Below, piece after piece: positions 15,319 to 24,124 of a stretch of DNA of 63,486 nucleotides. The stretch is taken from assembly GCA_903893795.1 (NCBI GenBank), contig CAITNO010000038.1, positions 1 through 63,486 of the forward strand, written 5' to 3'. Positions within the stretch are counted from its first letter, which is position 1, and every line of letters starts with the position of its first letter. The notes below the pieces were generated by a model that ran no database searches, had not been told where the DNA came from, and saw only the letters and a program-made list of their open reading frames with translations. The translations under genes were made by a program, and so were the position numbers. The stretch is from Candidatus Hydrogenedentota bacterium. GTDB lineage: Bacteria; Hydrogenedentota; Hydrogenedentia; Hydrogenedentales; CAITNO01.

Positions 15319-15981
15319 ATGATACGCATCAACCTGCTGCCCCATCATCTAAGACCGATTCAACGGACTCCGGTGCCGTACATTCTGAGTGCGGCCGTGC
15401 TGGCCGCCACACTGGCGTTCATGGCGACCTGGTACATGAGTGTCAGTGCCGAATACCGCGGCATTGAGAAGAAATACGACGTGGCGAAAAAGTCGCTGGG
15501 CGACCTGGCGACGGTGGTCGAGGAATACAACGGCCTGGTAAAGGAAAAACTCAAGCTTCAGGACAAGGTCGAGACCATCCGCCCGATCCTGCAGGACCGA
15601 CTGCTTTGGTCGCAGTGGCTGCACCAGCTTTCCAAGCTGACGCCCGACAACATCTGGTACAAACGCATTCAGACCATAACCCGTAAAGTGCAGATAGAAC
15701 AGCCCAAGATGGCCAAGAACGGCCAGCCGGAGCGTGACCAGGCTTCGGGCCTTCCCATCATGGAAAAGGTTCCCGTGGACAGGCAGTTCCTGGAAGTTTC
15801 CGGCTACGCCGTGGAAGATGAAAGCGGCCGCAGCAGCACGGCGGCGCTCGCTGAATCGACGCGCAACGACGAGGAATTCAGCAGGAAGTTCACCATGTCG
15901 AGTCCCCGCATTGAGGACACCGAGTTTGAAAAATACGCCGTGCGCGCATTCACGTTTGAGTACGAGGTGCTTAAAGGCTGA
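15319..15981 (+). CDS. pilN: type IV pilus assembly protein PilN
   Basis: 220 aa. Starts MIRINLLPHH, the signature N-terminal motif that binds PilM. One transmembrane helix (~20-40) and a coiled coil (~48-85) follow, then the periplasmic ferredoxin-like domain. An inserted Lys/Gln-rich loop at ~115-150 (MAKNGQPERDQ) is extra relative to short PilN proteins. It acts with PilO and PilP in the inner-membrane alignment complex. It begins 11 nt after pilM. Confidence 0.9.
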   Translation: MIRINLLPHHLRPIQRTPVPYILSAAVLAATLAFMATWYMSVSAEYRGIEKKYDVAKKSLGDLATVVEEYNGLVKEKLKLQDKVETIRPILQDRLLWSQWLHQLSKLTPDNIWYKRIQTITRKVQIEQPKMAKNGQPERDQASGLPIMEKVPVDRQFLEVSGYAVEDESGRSSTAALAESTRNDEEFSRKFTMSSPRIEDTEFEKYAVRAFTFEYEVLKG

Positions 15982-16035
15982 TTCGGCCGGAGGGCGGCGC
16001 GTAGTTAGCGCGCCGCCGGAACGAGAGGCAGACTG

Positions 16036-16680
16036 ATGCTGGATATGCTAAAAGGCAAAGTGACCAAACAGGATTGGGTCTATGTTGGCTCAATCATGGC
16101 GGTCACCGTTGTTCTCGCCGCTGCCTTGTACTATTTCCTGGTCCTGTCCGAACAGAACAAGGTCGCCGCGCGCAAAGGACAGTTGAATTCCATCACCACG
16201 GAACTGGAGAGCGCGCGCAAGATTGAGAAAAACATTTCATCGCTGCGCGATGAGAAGGTGCTGATGGCCCAGCTTTTTGATGATTTCCAAAAGCGCCTGC
16301 CCGAAGAGCGCGAAATACCGAATCTGTTGCAGCGTTTCGAAAAGATGGGCGGCGAGATTGGGCTGAAACTGGAAATGGTCCCCATGGACACCAAGGTGGA
16401 CCGGCGCATAGAAACCATTCCCTTCAAGGTGAAGGCCAAAGGGCAGTTCCACCAGATCGTGGGTTTCATCAACCTGCTTGAAAGCGACGAGCGGTACCTG
16501 AAGGTGTCGGATATCGACATCGGCGAGGAAAAGGAGGGCGTCTCCGAGGCCAATTTTGTGCTGAGCACATTCCGGTTCCTGCCGGACAAGGACAACGACT
16601 CCGGAGGCGCGAAGGGCGCAAACCAGCAGAACCCGGCTCAGAATGCCGGCAAGAGTGCGGTGAATGGACCAGGCAAATAA
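16036..16680 (+). CDS. pilO: type IV pilus assembly protein PilO
   Basis: 214 aa. N-terminal transmembrane helix (~16-36), coiled coil (~40-75), then a periplasmic domain containing RLPEEREIPNLLQRFEKMGGEIGLKLEMV and a segment like FHQIVGFINLLESDERYLKVSDIDI, which is typical of PilO. The C-terminal tail is Gly/Asn/Gln-rich. The gene overlaps pilP by 17 nt. Confidence 0.9.
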   Translation: MLDMLKGKVTKQDWVYVGSIMAVTVVLAAALYYFLVLSEQNKVAARKGQLNSITTELESARKIEKNISSLRDEKVLMAQLFDDFQKRLPEEREIPNLLQRFEKMGGEIGLKLEMVPMDTKVDRRIETIPFKVKAKGQFHQIVGFINLLESDERYLKVSDIDIGEEKEGVSEANFVLSTFRFLPDKDNDSGGAKGANQQNPAQNAGKSAVNGPGK

Positions 16681-17305
16681 GAAACAAATCATCGTGATGG
16701 CCGCCCTGGGCCTGGTACTGGTAGTGGTAATCATCTACCAGTTGGGCCTGTTTGGCGGCTCCGAAGCGCCGCCCCCTCCCCCGGCGCCTGCCGCGGCGGG
16801 TGCGCCCGCAGTCGTCGGCGCACCGTTCCCCGGGGCTGCGGCCGTACCGGCCGCCGCAGCGGCGCAGGGCGCGAACGGGCCGATCACGCTGGCCCATACC
16901 GATGTTGACGTCAAGGCGCTTCTGGCCAGTCTCAAACAGGAGCCCATCAATTATAAGGAAGTGCGCATCCAGCGCGACCCGATGCAGCCCCTGGTTGGCA
17001 AAGTGATGGACCGGGCAAAGGGCAAGGGTGTCACGGATGACAGCTCCGGTCCGGAAACAACGCCCGCGGACGGGTTGACCCCGGAACCGCCCGATGCAAA
17101 ACAGCAGAAGATAGTCAGTGTCCAAAGCCGCCGCATTACCGCCATTGTATGGGATGCGCATGCCCCGGTCGCTGTTGTGGACGATGAAATTGTCTCCGTG
17201 GGATACACCTACCCCGACGGGGTCCAAGTGTACGCCATCGAACCCTCCCGCGTGGTTTTCAAGGTCGATGAGTCGCTTGTCACCGTTGAAATGAAGGAAA
17301 AGTAA
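16664..17305 (+). CDS. PilP-like pilus assembly protein
   Basis: 213 aa. N-terminal transmembrane helix (residues ~8-28), an Ala/Pro-rich linker (~33-70), then a small domain ending IVSVQSRRITAIVWDAHAPVAVVDDEIVSVGYTYPDGVQVYAIEPSRVVFKVDESLVTVEMKEK. This fold and position match PilP/GspC homology-region domains that contact the secretin. Classical PilP is a lipoprotein; here no lipobox Cys is present, so it is held by the helix like GspC. Called from position between pilO and pilQ plus this C-terminal pattern. Confidence 0.8.
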   Translation: MDQANKKQIIVMAALGLVLVVVIIYQLGLFGGSEAPPPPPAPAAAGAPAVVGAPFPGAAAVPAAAAAQGANGPITLAHTDVDVKALLASLKQEPINYKEVRIQRDPMQPLVGKVMDRAKGKGVTDDSSGPETTPADGLTPEPPDAKQQKIVSVQSRRITAIVWDAHAPVAVVDDEIVSVGYTYPDGVQVYAIEPSRVVFKVDESLVTVEMKEK

Positions 17306-17308
17306 ACC

Positions 17309-19714
17309 ATGCCTCAGTCTTGCCACAGGTGCATTGCGTTGGCTGCGATCTTCGGCCTGGCACTCGCCGCATTCACGCCGCATGGCGGCGTTGCGGCCGC
17401 CCAGACCGTCGGCGCGGGCCGCGCCGCAGAACTGACGCGGCAATTAGTGGATGTGGCCGGAAGTGCCAGTCCGTCCGTGACCGCATCCGATGCCGCCCGC
17501 AGGGATACCCTGCGGAACACCCTGACCGAGGTGACGGCCCCCGCAAGCGGGGACACGGCCCTTTCCTCCGTGGCGAATGCAGGCGAGGGCAACGCGGCCC
17601 TGGGAAACGCCGATGCGGCGCTCCCGAAAATAACCGTTGACCCCATCCACAGCAACTCTCCCGCGCCCTCCCCCGGAACGGCGACTTCGGCAGGCAGCAG
17701 CGCGCCACAGGAAGCGCAGCCTGCGCCCGCCTCCAACGACAAGGAACCCATCTTCAATTCGCCTGAAACGGAAAAATCCGCCCAAGGCGGCAAGGAAGTC
17801 AAGAAAGCATCGGGTGACAAAAAGTTGGGCGCCGAGACGCCCCTGCCCGAACCTCCCCCGCCCCGGCCGGCTCCCCCCCCCCTCACCAATGATGCAAACA
17901 CTTCCTTGGCCGCGCATATACGCGCCCTGATTCGCGGCACTGCCGAGGGAACCGATCCGCTCTCCAAGAGCGGCGTTACCACCGGCGGTCAAGGCGAGGC
18001 AAAGTCGGCGGTCAGCGAGACACCCAAGACAGCGGCTCCGCCCGTGGCCGCGCCTGCGCCGGCTGCCCCACCTGCGCCTTTGGTGCCCCCCACGACTTCG
18101 CCCGCCCCAGTGCCGGCGCCGCCCTCACCGGCGGCTATCCCGGCAAACACGGCCGCGGCACCCAAGAAATATACAGGCGACCCGCTCACCCAGATAGTCA
18201 ACATCGATTTCCGTGAAATGGAATTGACCAACGTGGTGGCGCTGCTCGCGCAAAAAGCCGACATTAATGTCATCGCCGGCACGGACCTGCGCGGCACGGT
18301 GACCGCAAATCTGCGCAATGTAACCCTGCGCCAGGCGATGGAAACGGCCCTGCGCATGAACAACCTCGGCATGCTTGAAGAGGAGGGCATTTACCGCATC
18401 GTCCCCTACGAGGAAGCCGTCGCCGCCAACACCACCAGGACAATGATTAAACTGGAGACGGCCAAGGGTGAGGATGTGCAGAACCTCATCAAAGAACTGA
18501 CCACGACATGGCCGGACCGGGCCAACATCAGCGTCTCTGTCAACAAGGGACCCAATGTCCTCGTGCTGTCCGCCCCGAAAGCGCGCACAGATGAACTCAC
18601 CGCGCTTATCAAACAACTGGATGTGAGCAAGCCGGTGCTCCCGACGGTGACGGAGGCCATAGCCCTTAACTATGCGGAACCCGACGACATCGTAAAGTCG
18701 CTCCAGAAAACACTCACACCGACCATAGGACAAATCACGGGCGACATCCGCTCGCGACATGTCATCGTCACCGACATGCCGATTGTGGTGGAACAGGTGA
18801 AAGGGCTTATCGAAACACTTGACAAGCCGGTCAAGCAGGTCATGGTTGAGACCATGGTGGTGGATGTCACCCTGAACGACGATGCCGACACGGGCATAAA
18901 GTGGCTGGCGAAGGCTGTCAAGAGGCAAAATGCCCGCAGCGCCGCCCTGGGCACCACGGGGCCCAAGGTCGGCACCCTTCAGTCCCTGGACTTGTCCACC
19001 GACATGGAAACCCTGTCAAGCGCCGCCGGACTGCTTAATTTCGGACTGCTCACCAAGAACATCAACTGGAGCGGTCTCATTGAGTCCGAGGTGCGCAACC
19101 AGAATGGGCGGCTTCTGTCCAATCCCGTCGTGATGACCGTGGAGAACAAAGAGGCGGCCATCAGCATCTCCCAGGAAATCCCCTACACGGACCTGTCCCA
19201 GACAAGCAACGGCGGTTCACAGACCAGCACACGCTTCAAGGACGTCGGCACCATCTTCACGCTCACCCCCCAGGTCACCAATGACGACCATATCATCTGC
19301 AAAGTAAGCGGCAAGGAAAGCTTTGCGAACGGTGATTTCAAGGGTGTGCCCATCGAGGACAAGCGCCAGATCGATTCCACCATGCGCATGTCCACCGGCC
19401 AGACGATCTTTATCGGCGGCCTCCGCAAGGCCTCGGGCACCTCTTCGACAAGAAAAATGCCCATTCTGGGCGACATACCGGTGGTCAACCTCCTCTTCCG
19501 CACCAACACGCAGACCCAGAAACTGCAGGACCTGCTGGTCTTCATCACCTGCAATGTGATCAAGGATGACGTCCCGCTGACCGACCGCCAGAAGAAGATC
19601 ATAGAAGACATTGAGCCCGGACAAAGCACGGACGCATTGGGGGAGAGTATCAAGGACTTCATGCACCCCCATTACAACGACAGCCTCCACTACAAGTTCC
19701 GTCGCGGCGAGTAA
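17309..19714 (+). CDS. pilQ: type IV pilus secretin PilQ
   Basis: 801 aa outer-membrane secretin. Signal peptide ~1-31. Residues ~32-285 are Ala/Pro/Ser-rich and probably disordered; I see no AMIN domain there. An STN-like domain follows (DFREMELTNVVALLAQKADINVIAG, ~295-370), then N-domains (~375-540). The secretin domain has NGRLLSNPVVMTVENKEAAI, VGTIFTLTPQV and KMPILGDIPVVNLLFRT. It forms the pilus exit pore. It starts 3 nt after pilP. The hydrophilic C-terminal tail is ~60 residues. Confidence 0.93.
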   Translation: MPQSCHRCIALAAIFGLALAAFTPHGGVAAAQTVGAGRAAELTRQLVDVAGSASPSVTASDAARRDTLRNTLTEVTAPASGDTALSSVANAGEGNAALGNADAALPKITVDPIHSNSPAPSPGTATSAGSSAPQEAQPAPASNDKEPIFNSPETEKSAQGGKEVKKASGDKKLGAETPLPEPPPPRPAPPPLTNDANTSLAAHIRALIRGTAEGTDPLSKSGVTTGGQGEAKSAVSETPKTAAPPVAAPAPAAPPAPLVPPTTSPAPVPAPPSPAAIPANTAAAPKKYTGDPLTQIVNIDFREMELTNVVALLAQKADINVIAGTDLRGTVTANLRNVTLRQAMETALRMNNLGMLEEEGIYRIVPYEEAVAANTTRTMIKLETAKGEDVQNLIKELTTTWPDRANISVSVNKGPNVLVLSAPKARTDELTALIKQLDVSKPVLPTVTEAIALNYAEPDDIVKSLQKTLTPTIGQITGDIRSRHVIVTDMPIVVEQVKGLIETLDKPVKQVMVETMVVDVTLNDDADTGIKWLAKAVKRQNARSAALGTTGPKVGTLQSLDLSTDMETLSSAAGLLNFGLLTKNINWSGLIESEVRNQNGRLLSNPVVMTVENKEAAISISQEIPYTDLSQTSNGGSQTSTRFKDVGTIFTLTPQVTNDDHIICKVSGKESFANGDFKGVPIEDKRQIDSTMRMSTGQTIFIGGLRKASGTSSTRKMPILGDIPVVNLLFRTNTQTQKLQDLLVFITCNVIKDDVPLTDRQKKIIEDIEPGQSTDALGESIKDFMHPHYNDSLHYKFRRGE

Positions 19715-19742
19715 GCGCCGGGATTGAAAGTATGACCGCAAC

Positions 19743-19790
19743 GGGGCGTCCGCAAGGCCTGAGAGGCCGGTGGACGCCCCGGTTCTTTTG
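19743..19790 (+). terminator. putative intrinsic terminator after pilQ
   Basis: Stem GGGGCGTCC/GGACGCCCC (19743-19751/19772-19780) enclosing a second stem GGCCT/AGGCC, followed by GGTTCTTTTG. The short T-run makes it a moderate terminator separating pilMNOPQ from moxR. Confidence 0.6.
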
Positions 19791-19839
19791 CGATGTCGTC
19801 GGCCATCCTGCCCCTTTGCGGTCACGCGACGCGGTTCCC

Positions 19840-19868
19840 TTGCCGGAAGACCTGAAAGCGGATACAAT
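19840..19868 (+). promoter_or_regulatory. putative promoter of the moxR operon
   Basis: TTGCCG (19840-19845), a 17-nt spacer and TACAAT (19863-19868). It lies 37 nt upstream of the moxR ATG and just after the terminator, so moxR-DUF58-tgpA looks independently transcribed. Confidence 0.55.
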
Positions 19869-19904
19869 GCACCTCAGCCACAACGCCCGCGGAGGAACAG
19901 AAGC

Positions 19905-20852
19905 ATGGACGAAAGCAGTATTGAGAAGATTGGCCGGATTATCGGAAATGTGGAGCAGGTCGTCTTCGGCAAGCACGAGGTGGTCAAGCTCTGCGTGATT
20001 GGCCTGCTTGCGCGGGGCCATCTGCTCATCGAGGACGTGCCGGGCATCGGCAAGACAACGCTGGCACAGAGCATCGCAAAGTCGATTGACTGCTCCTTCA
20101 CGCGCATTCAGTTTACCAGCGACATGCTGCCGTCGGACATTTTGGGTGTTTCCATTCTCAACCCGCGCACGACGGAATTTGAGTTCCGCCGGGGCCCCAT
20201 TTTTGCCAGTGTTGTGCTAGCCGATGAAATCAACCGCACACCGCCCAAGACGCAGAGTGCGCTGCTGGAGGCCATGAGCGAGTACACGGTTTCCATCGAC
20301 GGCATCTCACACGAGCTGCCCAGACCCTTCATGGTCATCGCCACGCAGAACCCCATCGAGCACGAGGGCACCTACACGCTGCCAGAATCCCAACTGGACC
20401 GTTTCATGCTCCGGGTCGAGGTGGGCTACCCGCCCGAAGAGGCGGAACTTAGGGTCATGCGCCGCCATGATCCGATGGATGCCATTGCCGGTTTGGCACC
20501 GGCCATATCCGCCACGGATTTAATCGCCCTGCAGGAACTGGTCGCCCAGGTGCGCGTGGACGAAAGCGTTCAACAGTACATCCTGCAAATTGTGCGGGGC
20601 ACCCGTTCGCATGAGCAGATACGCCTCGGCGCATCACCCCGCGGCTGCCAGGGCCTCTATGAGGCAAGCCAGGCAAAGGCCATGGTGGAGGGGCGCGACT
20701 ACGTGACGCCGGGCGATGTGAAAGCGCTGGCCGTGCCCGTGCTGGGCCACCGCATTCTGGTGCGCGCCCGGGGCGCGGACCTCTCCGCATCGGCCCGCGA
20801 ACGGGAGCGCATCATTTCCGAAATTGTCCAAAACACCAAGATTCCTGTCTAA
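19905..20852 (+). CDS. MoxR-family AAA+ ATPase
   Basis: 315 aa. Walker A DVPGIGKTT (~44-52), Walker B VVLADEINRTPPKTQSALLEAMSE, sensor motif IATQNPIEHEGTYTLPESQLDRF. MoxR ATPases act as chaperones that mature metal- or VWA-type partners. Start ATG 19905 follows GGAGGA; the open frame to 19770 would pass through the terminator and promoter. The DUF58 and transglutaminase genes follow directly, the usual trio. Confidence 0.93.
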   Translation: MDESSIEKIGRIIGNVEQVVFGKHEVVKLCVIGLLARGHLLIEDVPGIGKTTLAQSIAKSIDCSFTRIQFTSDMLPSDILGVSILNPRTTEFEFRRGPIFASVVLADEINRTPPKTQSALLEAMSEYTVSIDGISHELPRPFMVIATQNPIEHEGTYTLPESQLDRFMLRVEVGYPPEEAELRVMRRHDPMDAIAGLAPAISATDLIALQELVAQVRVDESVQQYILQIVRGTRSHEQIRLGASPRGCQGLYEASQAKAMVEGRDYVTPGDVKALAVPVLGHRILVRARGADLSASARERERIISEIVQNTKIPV

Positions 20853-21935
20853 ATGTCCGGCTCCAGGGGCAATAGCACCCGCGGCGATCTTGGATGGCCC
20901 GGTGTGGTTATGGCCATCATTGCGGCGCTGCTGCTGGTCTCCGCCTGGAACACCGGGGAAAACCTGCTGTACATCGTCCTGGGCGGCGTGCTGAGCCTGC
21001 TTGTCCTGTCCAGCTTTCTAGCCTGGGCCAATCTTGCCGGGCTTTCCTTTGAGCGGGAGGCGCCCCATGCCGTGTACCGCGGGGACACCTTTCTCGTGCA
21101 TGCCACCATCCGCAATCACAAACGTCTGCTGCCGTCCGTGTCGGTGCGCATCGAAAATGGAGTGCTGTCCGGCGAAACCGCGGCCTATGCGCTGAAAATC
21201 CCCGCGCGCAGCGCGGTGCTGCTTGAAGTGGAGCACGAGGCGCTCCGCCGGGGTGTGATGACGCTTCCCGAATACACCGTGGCCTCCGCGTTTCCCTTTG
21301 GCTTCAGCGAGCGCCGACGGTCACTGCGCGACGCGCAGGAGGTGCTGGTCTACCCGCGGGTGCGCAACCTGCGCACCGCCGCCGTCGAGCGCATGCCCGG
21401 CGCGCGGCTGATGCCGCGGCAGCGCAGCAATGACGGTGATGAGTTCATGTCCCTGCGCGAATACGTGCCCGGCGACGACATCCGGCTCATCGCCTGGCGC
21501 ATCAGCGCCCGCGTAGGCACGTGGATGGTGCGCGAGATGGGCATGGGCAATGTGCGCTCGGTGGTGTTCTTCCTAGACACGGCCAAAGCGCCGCAGCTTC
21601 CTGATTTTGAGGAGCGCTTCGAGGAGGCGGTTGAAATCACGGCCTCCATCGCCGTCTCACTGCTGAGCCGCCAGTATTCGGTGGGCCTGGTTTTGGACGA
21701 CGCACAGTTGCCCCTCGGAAAAGGCACGTCTCAGGAAGGGCGCATTCTGGAACTCCTCGCCCGCGTGCAACCGGACGAGGGAGAGCATGCGGTCCGTCTT
21801 GCAAACGAGGCACGCCGCCTGCAGGGAGAGCCGGTGCGCCTTGTCTGCGTCAGCGCCGACCCGGAAAAATGGGGCCAGAGCGCAGGGCCGGAGGGCATTC
21901 GCGTGCTCGATCCGGGGGATGTGCTCCATGCGTGA
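20853..21935 (+). CDS. DUF58 domain protein
   Basis: 360 aa. Two N-terminal transmembrane helices (~15-32, ~40-58), a beta-rich middle, and the DUF58 signature GDEFMSLREYVPGDDIRLIAWRISARVG (~190-217) leading into a VWA-like domain (VVFFLDTAKAPQL). It is the usual partner of MoxR; role unknown, thought to be envelope-related. The ATG directly abuts the moxR stop, and the stop overlaps the next gene by 8 nt. Confidence 0.92.
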   Translation: MSGSRGNSTRGDLGWPGVVMAIIAALLLVSAWNTGENLLYIVLGGVLSLLVLSSFLAWANLAGLSFEREAPHAVYRGDTFLVHATIRNHKRLLPSVSVRIENGVLSGETAAYALKIPARSAVLLEVEHEALRRGVMTLPEYTVASAFPFGFSERRRSLRDAQEVLVYPRVRNLRTAAVERMPGARLMPRQRSNDGDEFMSLREYVPGDDIRLIAWRISARVGTWMVREMGMGNVRSVVFFLDTAKAPQLPDFEERFEEAVEITASIAVSLLSRQYSVGLVLDDAQLPLGKGTSQEGRILELLARVQPDEGEHAVRLANEARRLQGEPVRLVCVSADPEKWGQSAGPEGIRVLDPGDVLHA

Positions 21936-24114
21936 CCGGGTCTCCACGGTACTGCGCAGCGCCTCCTATGCCGTGGTGCTGCTGGGCTTTCTTGCGCTCG
22001 CAAGCGTGCGCGAATACGGCGCCGTCATGGTGCTTCCCCCGCTCCTGTTCATTGCGCTGGCCGGTTGGGGCGAGCGCCTGGAGCGCGAGCGGCCCGCCTT
22101 CCGCACGCTTAAGCGGGCGGTCTGCATCACCTACGGATGTTTCATCCCGTTGAGCCTTTTCGCGCTTGGCCTCATGCAGGCCGTGGTCGCGCTGGTCGTC
22201 TTTATCCTGGGCTGGCTAATGATTGGTGGTAAGAGCGGGAAGATCTGGTGCCAGATTTATCTGATGTCCTTCTTTCTGCTTCTAGCGGCGGTGGTGCAGC
22301 GCCCGGAGCCGGGCATCGCACTGGTGCTGGCATGCTTTATCGTCGCCATCATATGGGCCTTTGTCGCGCTGCGCATTCAGGTGGAACGGGGCCGCATGGA
22401 CCGGGTTCGGCCCGCGCGCGTCGCCGACCTTTCGGGCCTGCCGCGGCCCGGCGGGGCCCGCTCGGGCAGCGTGTTTGATGCCGGACTCTTCGCCGCGCTG
22501 ATGCTGCTGTCCCTGGTGGCACTGGTGCTGACAGTCGGCCTGTTCCTCGTTACGCCGCGTGTCGAGGCTGGCCTCTTTGGCCGGGAGGACCGCCAGCGCT
22601 CCGTCACGGGACTGAGCGAGACGGTGAGGCTTGCCGGCGGCATGAGCATCTACGAGGACCAGCGGGCCGTGATGCGCGCCACCTTTCCCGACGAGCCGGG
22701 CGGTGCCTATGTGCCTGCTGACGAGCTTTACTGGCGGGTGACCACGCTGTCGCGCTTTTCCGGCACCGAATGGTCCCGCGCCGGACTGCAGAACCATTAC
22801 GTGCCCGGAATTGATTTCGTTTCCGGCCCCACGGCTACGTCCATGAAGTTCGCCGGAAAGCAGGAGGACCGGGCCCGCCGCACGGGAACCCGGCTTGTGC
22901 ACCAGGTCATTTTCATGGACGACATGCCCTCCCAGGCCATGCCCTGTCTCGACCTGGTCCAATCGGTTCAACTGCCCGAAGGATCGAGGAGAATGAGCGC
23001 GCACTGGGACGCCGATCTCGACTTCACCGTGCAGCTTGAAACACAGGGGCCGCGCAGGCTCAGTTATGAGGTGTATTCCGAGGTGGCCCGCCCGTCGGAT
23101 GAGGAACTGCGCCATGCGGGATGGGATTATGTCCGGGAGCTTCAGGCGGCCGACCTGCAACTGCTCACCCATCAGGATTTGCTTCCGGAAACACAGCGGC
23201 TTGTGGAAACGGTTGTCCGCGGAAAACGGTCCCCCTTTGAAGTGATGCAGGCCCTTGAAGCCTGGCTCAGCGGACGGGACTTTCTTTACACGCTCGAGCT
23301 GCCGCCGCTGCCTGCAAGCAACGGCATCGACTATTTCCTGACCAAGACGCGGCGGGGCCACTGCGAACTCTTCGCCAGCGCGCTGGCGCTCGCGGCCCGC
23401 AGCCGCGGCATTCCGACGCGGGTTGTCTCCGGATATCGCGGCGGTGATTTCAGCAGTGTGGACCATTCCTATTCCGTCCGCGCCAGCATGGCCCATTTGT
23501 GGGTTGAGGCCTATTTTGGAGGCCTGGGCTGGGTGCGCTTTGACCCTTCACCGCAGGCGAGTCTGGACACGACGGACCTGGGCCGGATGCGGGCAGCCCT
23601 TTCCCGGCAGATATTGCGCGGCAAGATGTTCTGGTACCAGAGCGTCATGGGATTCCAGGGTGGTTGGCGGCTGGATCGCCTCTTCAGCCGGGCGGGTGCT
23701 CTGCCCAGATTCTCCCAAATCGCCGACTCAGGCGCCGCCGTGGCAAGGAGTCTGCCCCAAACAGCCACCACTGTGGCCCCTGTGGCCGTCAGTGTGGCAC
23801 TGCTGTTATTCCTGTTGCGGTTGCGCCGCGGGCGGCACACCGAAAAACGTTTCCCGCTGACGCCCGACCAGGCCAGGGCGGTGCGCCTTCATCATGGACT
23901 GGTGAAGCGGCTGGAGAAGTTGGGGGTGCCCTGTTCAGGCCGTGTGGTGGAGGAGATCGCCGAGGCTGTGCAGGCCTGTTCCTGGCTGGACCGTGGCGCC
24001 GTGCTGGGAATTATCGGCGCCTACAACGCAGTCCGCTTTGGCGGACGCCCCATGGACCGCACCGAATACGCAACGTTGCGCCGTGCCCTGGCCGCTGTGC
24101 GCATTCTTCGCTAA
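21928..24114 (+). CDS. TgpA-like transglutaminase membrane protein
   Basis: 728 aa. Five or six N-terminal transmembrane helices within ~1-220, a large extracytoplasmic part with a transglutaminase core: Cys in RGHCELFASALALAARSRGIPTRVVSGYRGG, His in MAHLWVEAYF, Asp in VRFDPSP, so the triad is complete. A further helix (~610-630) and a cytoplasmic DUF4129-like tail follow. The family (TgpA) acts at the periplasmic face, perhaps as a protein-crosslinking or protease enzyme. Start 21928 overlaps DUF58 and follows GGGGG; the frame is open to 21787. Confidence 0.9.
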   Translation: MRDRVSTVLRSASYAVVLLGFLALASVREYGAVMVLPPLLFIALAGWGERLERERPAFRTLKRAVCITYGCFIPLSLFALGLMQAVVALVVFILGWLMIGGKSGKIWCQIYLMSFFLLLAAVVQRPEPGIALVLACFIVAIIWAFVALRIQVERGRMDRVRPARVADLSGLPRPGGARSGSVFDAGLFAALMLLSLVALVLTVGLFLVTPRVEAGLFGREDRQRSVTGLSETVRLAGGMSIYEDQRAVMRATFPDEPGGAYVPADELYWRVTTLSRFSGTEWSRAGLQNHYVPGIDFVSGPTATSMKFAGKQEDRARRTGTRLVHQVIFMDDMPSQAMPCLDLVQSVQLPEGSRRMSAHWDADLDFTVQLETQGPRRLSYEVYSEVARPSDEELRHAGWDYVRELQAADLQLLTHQDLLPETQRLVETVVRGKRSPFEVMQALEAWLSGRDFLYTLELPPLPASNGIDYFLTKTRRGHCELFASALALAARSRGIPTRVVSGYRGGDFSSVDHSYSVRASMAHLWVEAYFGGLGWVRFDPSPQASLDTTDLGRMRAALSRQILRGKMFWYQSVMGFQGGWRLDRLFSRAGALPRFSQIADSGAAVARSLPQTATTVAPVAVSVALLLFLLRLRRGRHTEKRFPLTPDQARAVRLHHGLVKRLEKLGVPCSGRVVEEIAEAVQACSWLDRGAVLGIIGAYNAVRFGGRPMDRTEYATLRRALAAVRILR

Positions 24115-24124
24115 GTCCGGAAGC

